Shown here: positions 1-5,978 of the stretch, piece after piece | Layout: each line of letters begins with the position of its first letter | Position numbering within the stretch: position 1 is the first letter of the stretch | Program-made: the position numbers and the translations under genes | NCBI RefSeq assembly: GCF_032337115.1 | Contig: NZ_JAVXZY010000021.1 | Location: 1-5,978, forward strand | From: Roseateles_C aquae | GTDB lineage: Bacteria; Pseudomonadota; Gammaproteobacteria; Burkholderiales; Burkholderiaceae_C | Length of the DNA: 5,978 nucleotides | Direction of reading: 5' to 3' | The notes under the pieces: model-generated | What the model saw: only the letters and a program-made list of their open reading frames with translations | Databases searched by the model: none | Told to the model about the DNA's origin: nothing

Positions 1-1
1 G

Positions 2-193
2 GGATCGCAGAAGCGGCTGGTGGCCTATGTGGTGGCGCAGCAAGCGGGAGCGGGAGAGCTGGACATTGGGGAGCTGCGGGGGCGGCTGGCGCGCGAGCTG
101 CCGGAGTACATGGTGCCCAGCGCGTTCGTGCAGTTGGAGGGCTGGCCGCTGACGGCCAACGGCAAGCTGGACCGTCGGGCGCTGCCGGCGCCG
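2..193 (+). other. A0: C-terminal end of an adenylation domain (partial)
   Basis: This is the small C-terminal subdomain of the upstream module's adenylation domain, cut by the window start. It begins inside the stretch after core motif A8 (KRLVAYVV at bases 11-34). It contains A9 as LPEYMVP (98-118) and A10 as NGKLDR (158-175). The A10 lysine (164-166) is the conserved residue that contacts the adenylate and substrate carboxylate, so the domain looks functional as far as it can be seen. The binding-pocket residues lie outside the window, so the amino acid cannot be predicted. Codon use here differs from the rest of the gene: most Arg codons are CGG, and GGA/GGG are frequent. Confidence 0.93.
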
Positions 194-3100
194 GATGAGG
201 CGGCGGTGGTGAAGCGGGAGTACGAGGCGCCGCAGGGAGAGGTTGAGGAGGCGATTGCGGCGATCTGGGCGGAGCTGCTGAAGCTGCAGCGGGTCGGCCG
301 GCGCGACCACTTCTTCGAGCTGGGCGGGCATTCGCTGCTCGTCATCCAGATGGTCGACCGCTTGCACAGGCAGGGCTGGGTGCTGCAGGTGCAGCAGGTC
401 TTCATTGATGGCAGCTTGGCGGCACTGGCGGCATCGGTACAGGCCGCCGGCGGCGGGCTCACTGAAAAACTGCTCCGCCTACCGGCTGGCACGGCGCGCA
501 TCACGCCCGAGATGGTGCCGCTGATCCAGGCCGACCAGGCACAGCTGGATGCCTTGGTCGCCAAGCTGCCCGGTGGCGCCGGCAATATCGAGCTGATCTA
601 TCCCTTGACGGCCTTGCAGCAGGGATTGCTGTTCCATTCGTTGCTCGACACCGAGGGTGATCCCTATTTGCTGCGCTCTATCCTCGCCTTCGACACGCGC
701 GCCCGGCTTGACGCCTTTGTTGCAGCGCTGGGTCAGGTCGTTGCGCGCCATGACAGCCTGCGCAGCGCGGTGTTCTGGGAGGGGCTCGCTGAGCCCGTGC
801 AAGTGGTCTGTCGCGACGTTGTCGTGCCCGTGTTTGAGCATGAGGCCCGGCCTGAGCGGGACGGCGATGCAGCCGGCGGCGAGAGTGCCTACCTGCAGAT
901 TGAGCGGCTGACCGATCCGCGCCGCCAACGCCTGGACCTGCATCGCGCGCCGCTGCTGGCCTGCCACGTGATGCGTGACCCTGCCACCGGTGAATGGTTG
1001 TTGGCCGTGCTGAACCATCACCTGGTTTCCGACCATGTGTCGCTTGAGGTGATGCTTGACGAGATCGGCAAGATCCTTGCCGGCCGGGCGCAAGATCTGG
1101 CTGAGGTGCAGCAGTTTGGCACCTATGTTGCGCGGGCCCATGGCAAAGCGGCACAGGAGACGGAAGCCGCCCAACGTGCCCACTTCAGCGCGCAGCTGGG
1201 CAGCATCGATACGCCAACGGCGCCCTTCGGATTGCTTGACACCCAGCGCAGCAATGCGCGTGTCGAGCAATGCTCGATCGCACTCGATCCCGCGCAGGCC
1301 AGCCGGCTGCGCGAGCTGGCGCGCGCCAACGGCGTCACACCTGCGGTGCTGTTCCATCTGGCCTGGGCGCAGGTTCTCGCCCTGTGCACCGGCCAGGAGG
1401 AGGTGGTGTTCGGGACGGTGCTTTCCGGCCGTATGCGCAACGAGCAGGGTATCTCGGAGGTGGTCGGCATGCTGCTGAACACCCTGCCCGTGCGTATCTC
1501 GCTGCAGGACATTGGCACTGCACAGGCCATCCGACATGTTCATCAGCAGCTCGTCGAGCTCAGCCGCTACGAGCAGACTCCGTTGACGCTGGCACAGCAA
1601 TGCAGTGGCGTGGCGCCGGGCCAGCCTCTGTTCACAAGCTTGCTGAACTACCGACATAGCGCCGCAGCAGCCGATACCACCGGTGCTGTGGCCGAACGCA
1701 CGCCGGCCGGCTGGGACGGGGTGCGGTCTCTGCATAGCGAGGAGCGCAGCAACTATCCCTTGAGCGCGTCGGTGACCGACAACGGCAGCGGCTTCACCTT
1801 GAGCCTGCACACGATAGAAGTCGAGGCCGCGCGGCTGGGTAGCTACTTCATCTGCGCTGTTGAGAACCTGATCAAGCTGCTGGCCGAGCACCCGCAGGCG
1901 CCGATTTCGATGGCCCGCGGACTTCCGGAAGCCGAGCGTCACCAGGTGCTGGAGGCCTTCAATGCGACGACCGTCGATTACGCCGGCAATCGCGATGACG
2001 CCACCTTGCATGGGCTTTTCGAGCAGCAGGTCGCCCTGCGCCCGCAGGCGATTGCGCTGGAGTATGAATCGCAGCGCCTGAGCTACGCCGAACTCAATTT
2101 GAAAGCGAATCGACTGGCTCACGCGCTGATTGAGGCTGGAGTGCAGCCGGATGATCGAGTCGCGATCTGCCTTGAGCGCGGACCTTGGCAGGTGGTCGCG
2201 CAGCTGGCCGCACTGAAGGCTGGCGGCGCATATGTGGCGCTTGACGCACGCTACCCGCAGGAACGCCTGGCGTTCATCGTTGCCGATAGCAGGCCGCGCT
2301 TGCTGCTGACCGAGCGTTCGTTGCTTGACGCTGTCAGCCAGTGGGGGCAGGGCCTGCCCTTGCTGGTGATCGATGACGCTGCGGCATTCGAGCATCGGCC
2401 GGTTCAGAATCCGCTCGTGCCGGGGCTTCGCGCCCACCACATGGGTTGTTTGATCTACACCTCGGGTTCGACCGGCCTCCCCAAGGGGGTAGTGATCGAG
2501 CATCGCAGCCTGCTGCGTCTGGTGCACAACTCTGGCTACGTTCAGCTGAGCGCTGATGACTGCATCGCGCATGGTGCCAGCGTGTCCTTCGATGCGGCCA
2601 CATGGGAAGTCTGGGCTCCGCTGACCATCGGTGCGCGGCTGCTGGCGCTGTCCCATGAGACCATGCTTGAGCCGCAGCGTCTGCAACAGGCTCTGCTGGA
2701 CGGCGGCGTGACGGTGCTGTTCCTGACGATTGGCCTGTTCCATCAGTACGTCGACCAACTGCAGCCCGCGTTCAGGCGCTTGCGCTACCTGCTGACCGGT
2801 GGCGATGTCATCGATGCCGGCATGGTCCGTCGCCTGCTTGACAGTGACGGCCGGCCGCAGCATTTCCTGGCTTGCTACGGTCCGACGGAGGCGACGACTT
2901 ACGCCACCGTCCATGAAGTCACCCGGATCGACGAACAGCAGCGCAGCATCCCGATTGGCAAGCCGATCGACAACACGCGCATCTACATCCTTGACGCGAG
3001 GCTGGAGCCCCTGCCCATCGGTGTACCCGGCGAAATCTGGATCGGTGGCCCCGGCGTGGCGCGCGGCTACCTCGATCGCGAAGAGTTGACGGCCGAACGC

Positions 3101-5977
3101 TTCCGCGCGGATCCGTTCGTGGGCGGCGATGCGCGGATGTACAAGACCGGTGATCTTGGCAAGTGGTTGCCGGAGGGCACGGTCGAGTTTCTCGGCCGCA
3201 ACGACTTCCAGGTCAAGATTCGCGGCTTCCGCGTTGAACCTGGCGAGATCGAAGTGCGTCTGAAGGCCTTCGACTGCGTTCGCGAGGCTGTGGTCGTCGC
3301 GCGTCAGGACGACGGCAACAAGCGGCTGGTTGCCTATCTGATCGCGGCGACTGACGCTGCGGTAGATATTGCGGCCCTGCGTGCCGCAATGGCGGGCTTG
3401 CTGCCCGACTATATGGTGCCAAGTGCCTTTGTGTTGCTGGAGCGCTTCCCGCTGACAGGCAGCGGCAAGATCGACCGCAAGGCGCTGCCTGCACCTGACC
3501 TGGCTGCCGTTGTCCTGCGTGACTACGTTGCGCCGCAGGGGGCTATGGAGACGGCGTGCGCTGAAATCTGGGCCGAGCTACTGAAACTTGAGCGCGTCGG
3601 CCGTGACGACCATTTCTTCGAACTCGGTGGCCACTCGCTGTTTGCCGTGCAGCTCAACTCACGCTTGCGCGAGCGACTCGGCGTCAACGTGCCGCTGCGC
3701 GTCGTGTTCGAACACCCGGTGCTGGCGGATTTCGCCTCGCAGCTGGCCAGCGCCGAGCCCAGCACCGGGTCCCTGCATGGCGACATCCCTCGCGCGGACC
3801 GCGGCCGCCCGCTGCCACTGTCCTGGGCGCAGCAGCGTCTGTGGTTTACCGACCAGCTCGACCATGCGGCGAGCGTGATGTACAACCTGCCGATCGCGCT
3901 CAAGCTGAGCGGTACGCTGGACGAGCAGCGTTTGCGCAAGACGCTCGCCATGGTCGTCGCGCGCCATGAGAGCTTGCGCACGACCTTTGTTGCGATCGAT
4001 GGCCAGGCCAGCCAGCGCATCGCGCCGGCCGACATCGGCTTCACGCTTGCCGCCTATGACCTGTCCGGGTTGTGCGAAGGTGAACGTGAAACGGCGCTGA
4101 ATGCACACCGCCGTGCCGAAGAGACCACGCTGTTCGACCTGGCAACTGGCCCTCTCATTCGCGGTCGCCTGCTGCGGTTGGCGCCGACCGAGCATCTGCT
4201 GATCGTCACGCAGCATCACATCATCTCGGACGGCTGGTCGATCGGCGTGCTGGTGCGCGAGGTCAACGCGATCTATGGCGCGCTGCTGGCTGACCTCCCG
4301 CCTGCGCTTGCGCAGCCATCCATTCAATATCCAGACTATGCCCAATGGCAGCGCGAGCGCCTGAGTGGCGCGGTGCTGGACCAGCAGCTCGGCTACTGGC
4401 GCGGGCAACTCGGGCATGCACCTGCACTGCTGACACTGCCCTTGGATCGACCGCGCCCGGCGACGCAGAGCTTTGCCGCGGCGACGCTCGAGCTGCGTTT
4501 GACGGCGGAACTCAGTGAGGCGCTACGTCAGCTCGCCCGCCGCCATGGTTGCACCATCTTCATGGTCCTGCTGGCCGGCTGGTCGGTGATGCTGTCGCGC
4601 CTGTCCTCGCAGCGCAGCGTCGTCATCGGCTCAGGCATCGCCAATCGAGAGCACCGTCAGACCGAGGACCTGATCGGCTTCTTCGTCAACACGCTGTGCT
4701 TCCACATAGACGCTGAGGCCAGCCACACCGTCGCCGAGTTGTTGGCGCAGGTGCGTCGGACCGCGCTGGAGGCCTACGCCCACCAGGAATTGCCTTTCGA
4801 CCAGGTCGTCGAGGCACTCAACCCGGCGCGCAGTCTGAGCCACAACGCGGTCTTCCAGACCATGCTGTCGATGAACGAGACGCCGACCGCTGCGGCGCTG
4901 GAGCTGGGAGATCTGACGGTCGAGACCATTGCGCCCGCACTGACAAGCACTTCGGTGGACCTCAGCGCCTCCTTGGTCGATGGCGGGGATGCTGTTTTCG
5001 GTACTGTGATCTATGCGCGGGACCTGCTCGACGCTGCGACCGTAGCGCGCTGGAGTGAGTACTTCGTGGCGATTCTTGCGGGGATGGCCGCTGACGACCA
5101 GCGCGGGCTGAGCAGCATCGACATGCTCGGTGCGAACGAGCGCGCACATCTGCAGGGGCTGATGGAGGCGTCGACGCGGCCGCTCGATGATGCACGGCTC
5201 GTGCACGAACGCTTTGAGGCGCTGGCCGAGCTCGCACCGCAGCGCCCGGCCGTGCAGGCGGGGGCACGGACGATCGGCTACGAAGCGCTCAATGCGATGG
5301 CCAACCGCATCGCGCATCGGCTGATCGGCATGGGCATCAAGACCGGCGACCGTGTGGCGATCTGTGTGGAGCGCAATCCCTTCATGGTTGCAGCCGTGCT
5401 CGGCGTGCTCAAGGCCGGCGCTGCCTTCGTGCCGCTGGACCCCAGCTACCCGCCCGATCGCCTGTCCTGGTTGCTGCAGGATTGTGCGCCGGTCGCCTTG
5501 CTGACGGAGACTGCGGTCGAGGATCTACTCCCTGCACTGAGCCTGCTACGCGTGCTCGTGCTCGACGACGACGCGCAGCTGGAACGGCAGCCGGGCAGCA
5601 ATCCCGGGCGCGCGATCGGCGAGCGCGATCTCGCCTATGTGATCTACACCTCGGGATCCACCGGCAGGCCCAAGGGCGTGATGCTTGAGCACCGCGGGCT
5701 GCGCAACACGATTGCGGCACTCAATGAGGTCTATGGCTTCGGGCCGGGCAGCCGGCTGCTGCAGTTTGTCTCGTTCGGCTTTGATGTCTGTGTCTCCGAG
5801 CTGCTGATGCCGTTGACCAGCGGGGGCACCGTGCACCTGCTGGCTCAACAGGAGTTGCTCGGCGAGCGCCTGGCCGGCCATGTGCGAGCGCAGGGCATCA
5901 CGCATCTGTGCATGCCTGTTGCCGCCTTGGCCACGGTGCCGCTGGAGGCAGACCTGGGCGCGCTGCAGACCTTGATC
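2..5977 (+). CDS. Non-ribosomal peptide synthetase, internal part of a multimodular gene (no start or stop in window)
   Basis: This gene encodes a modular cytoplasmic enzyme that builds a peptide without the ribosome. Adenylation (A) domains activate amino acids with ATP, carrier (T) domains hold them on phosphopantetheine, and condensation (C) domains form the peptide bonds. Codons start at base 2 and run 1,992 residues without a stop. All landmark motifs (TSGSTG, YGPTE, YKTGDL, GGHS, HHxxxD) fall in this one frame, so no frameshift is apparent. The order is A0(C-terminal)-T0-C1(dual E/C)-A1-T1-C2(LCL-like)-A2(N-terminal), that is, one complete module of about 1,080 residues, a normal size, between two partial ones. 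No thioesterase, epimerase, methyltransferase or docking region is seen, so this is neither end of the protein. The compound made cannot be named from this fragment. The NRPS assignment is near certain; the number of further modules is unknown. Confidence 0.98.
221..445 (+). other. T0: peptidyl carrier (thiolation) domain before the dual E/C domain
   Basis: This carrier domain holds the residue activated by A0. The conserved site is FFELGGHSL, with the phosphopantetheine-accepting serine at bases 332-334. The preceding helix (EEAIAAIWAELL) and the following segment ending in LAALAASVQ give the usual length of about 75 residues. The helix after the serine (VIQMVDRLHRQGW) has the hydrophobic-basic pattern typical of carriers that feed dual epimerization/condensation domains, which fits the next domain. 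It resembles T1 in the second half of the window (WAELLKL and HFFELGGHSL are shared), as expected of module duplication. The change from CGG-rich to CGC-rich arginine codons falls close to the GGHS motif. Confidence 0.95.
500..1960 (+). other. C1: dual epimerization/condensation (E/C) domain
   Basis: In characterised members of this class, the domain first epimerises the L-aminoacyl end of the T0-bound chain to D, then condenses it with the aminoacyl group on T1. Class evidence is consistent along the domain. It has the leader ITPEMVPLIQ (500-529) and LPGGAGNIELIYPLTALQQG (566-625). The N-terminal extra motif reads HSLLDTEGD (635-661), where the class consensus is HH[I/L]xxxxGD. It also has RHDSLRSAVFW (746-778), and the catalytic motif HHLVSDH (1016-1036), with His in place of the usual Gly as is frequent in this class. 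FGTVLSGRM (1409-1435), LLNTLPVRI (1472-1498) and LFTSLLNYRHS (1628-1660) follow. The oddity is Ser instead of the second His in the first motif, so epimerase activity is likely but not certain. The segment after about base 1850 is the C-A linker. Confidence 0.9.
2003..3493 (+). other. A1: complete adenylation domain, hydrophobic (leucine-like?) pocket
   Basis: This domain activates an amino acid as its AMP ester and loads it on T1. All core motifs are present: A1 LSYAEL (2078-2095), A2 LKAGGAYVALD (2213-2245), A3 TSGSTGLPKG (2459-2488), A4 FDAATWE (2588-2608), A5 ACYGPTE (2870-2890), A6 GEIWIGGPGVARGYL (3029-3073), A7 YKTGDL (3140-3157), A8 GRNDFQVKIRG with GEIE (3194-3253), A9 LPDYMVP (3401-3421) and A10 SGKIDR (3461-3478). 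Aligning by eye to GrsA PheA gives pocket residues D235 (2591), A236, W239 (2603), F278 (2720), L299 (2792), G301 (2798), C322 (2873), T330 (2897), Y331 (2900) and K517 (3467). The first six match the known Leu code DAWFLGNVVK; the next three do not. Asp235 indicates an ordinary alpha-amino acid. I infer a hydrophobic, probably aliphatic substrate with low certainty. A5 lacks its usual Asn. Confidence 0.95.
3524..3748 (+). other. T1: peptidyl carrier (thiolation) domain
   Basis: This carrier domain is loaded by A1. It serves as acceptor for C1 and then donor for C2. The site is HFFELGGHSL, with the phosphopantetheine serine at 3635-3637. The downstream helix (FAVQLNSRLRERLGVNVPL) and VVFEHPVLADFASQL complete a standard fold of about 75 residues. 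The VPLRxVFEHPxLxxFA pattern is the kind usually seen before an LCL condensation domain, and differs from the T0 equivalent. No epimerization domain follows, so the residue carried here should reach C2 in the L form. Confidence 0.96.
3782..5110 (+). other. C2: condensation domain, LCL-like
   Basis: This domain joins the T1-bound peptide to the amino acid activated by A2. The core motifs are C1 LSWAQQRLWF (3818-3847), C2 RHESLRTTF (3962-3988) and C3 HHIISDGWS (4214-4240), whose second His is the catalytic residue. They continue with C4 YPDYAQWQRE (4328-4357), C5 IGFFVNTL (4673-4696) and C6/C7 HQELPFDQVV (4781-4810). The intact HHxxxDG, the MYNLPIALKLSG segment after the first motif, and the absence of the extra N-terminal HHxxxxGD motif point to the LCL class, which accepts an L donor and L acceptor. 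The DCL class is less likely because no E domain precedes it, but classification by eye is not definitive. The domain appears complete, and its active-site motifs show no damage. Confidence 0.9.
5198..5977 (+). other. A2: N-terminal half of an adenylation domain (cut by window end)
   Basis: This is the adenylation domain of the third module. The visible core motifs are A1 TIGYEAL (5270-5290), A2 LKAGAAFVPLD (5408-5440), A3 YVIYTSGSTGRPKG (5636-5677) and A4 FDVCVSE (5780-5800). The window ends at ALQTLI, just before the A5 YGPTE region, so four to five pocket residues are visible. By alignment to GrsA PheA they are D235 (5783), V236 (5786), S239 (5795), C278 (5909) and probably I299 (5975). 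Asp235 indicates an alpha-amino acid. The combination D-V-S-C-(I) does not match any code I can name, so I give no substrate. There is no sign of an inserted methyltransferase up to the cut, although such insertions normally lie further downstream and would not be visible. Confidence 0.95.
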
Positions 5978-5978
5978 A

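Noticed and set aside
446..583. The T0-C1 linker as a protein boundary or docking domain pair
   Set aside because: The frame continues without stop or new start signal, and the sequence (ITPEMVPLI, then LPGGAGNIE) is the normal leader of dual E/C domains.
479..2914. 811-residue reverse-strand open frame as a real gene
   Set aside because: It lies fully antisense to well-conserved NRPS domains, has no recognisable domain, and its openness follows from the scarcity of TTA, CTA and TCA codons on the plus strand.
3311..3748. A DNA-level direct repeat between the A0-T0 and A1-T1 regions
   Set aside because: The protein similarity is clear, but the nucleotide sequences differ at many synonymous sites, so this is ordinary family homology between modules and not a recent duplication.
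657..3878. Short plus-strand frames at 657-911, 1056-1478, 1270-1659, 2799-3089 and 3588-3878
   Set aside because: They are out-of-frame readings within conserved NRPS domains, biased to Ala, Arg, Ser and Cys, with no domain of their own.
3659..5905. Reverse-strand open frames at 3659-4417, 4631-5317 and 5546-5905
   Set aside because: They share the codon register of the 811-residue shadow, end at TCA or CTA codons of the NRPS, and have low-complexity composition rich in Arg, Gln and His without a known fold.
2..5977. A frameshift or pseudogene within the NRPS
   Set aside because: All core motifs checked from A0 to A2 start at positions in the same reading phase, and no in-frame stop was found.

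Overview
The whole window is the interior of one very large plus-strand gene for a multimodular non-ribosomal peptide synthetase (NRPS). A single open frame runs from base 2 to base 5977 (1,992 codons) with no in-frame stop. Neither the start codon nor the stop codon lies inside the window, and no intergenic DNA, RNA gene, mobile element or regulatory site is visible.

The domain order along the strand is as follows. (1) The C-terminal end of an adenylation domain (A0). (2) Its carrier domain (T0). (3) A condensation domain of the dual epimerization/condensation class (C1). (4) A complete adenylation domain (A1). (5) Its carrier domain (T1). (6) A condensation domain that looks like the LCL class (C2). 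(7) The first half of the next adenylation domain (A2), cut by the window end shortly before its A5 core motif. This is one complete C-A-T elongation module flanked by two partial modules.

Read collinearly, the upstream amino acid is loaded on T0 as the L form. It is expected to be epimerised on the carrier by C1 and passed on as a D residue. A1 adds the next residue; its pocket (read by eye as D-A-W-F-L-G-C-T-Y-K) looks hydrophobic, closest to leucine-type codes but not an exact match to one I know. There is no epimerization domain after T1 and C2 looks LCL, so that residue should stay L. A2 then adds an unidentified third residue. The product section is therefore ...D-Xaa, L-(aliphatic?), Xaa....

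The DNA is GC-rich with strong third-position GC preference. The type of dual E/C domain is common in Proteobacteria (Burkholderiales, Xanthomonadales, Pseudomonas relatives), so a GC-rich beta- or gammaproteobacterium is my best guess, made without a database search. The first ~310 bases use clearly different arginine and glycine codons from the rest, which may mark a recombination joint. The long reverse-strand open frames, including one of 811 codons, are shadows in codon register with the NRPS frame.

I do not see an undescribed system here. The points worth checking are the variant dual E/C motif, the unassigned A1 and A2 pockets, and the codon-usage step.
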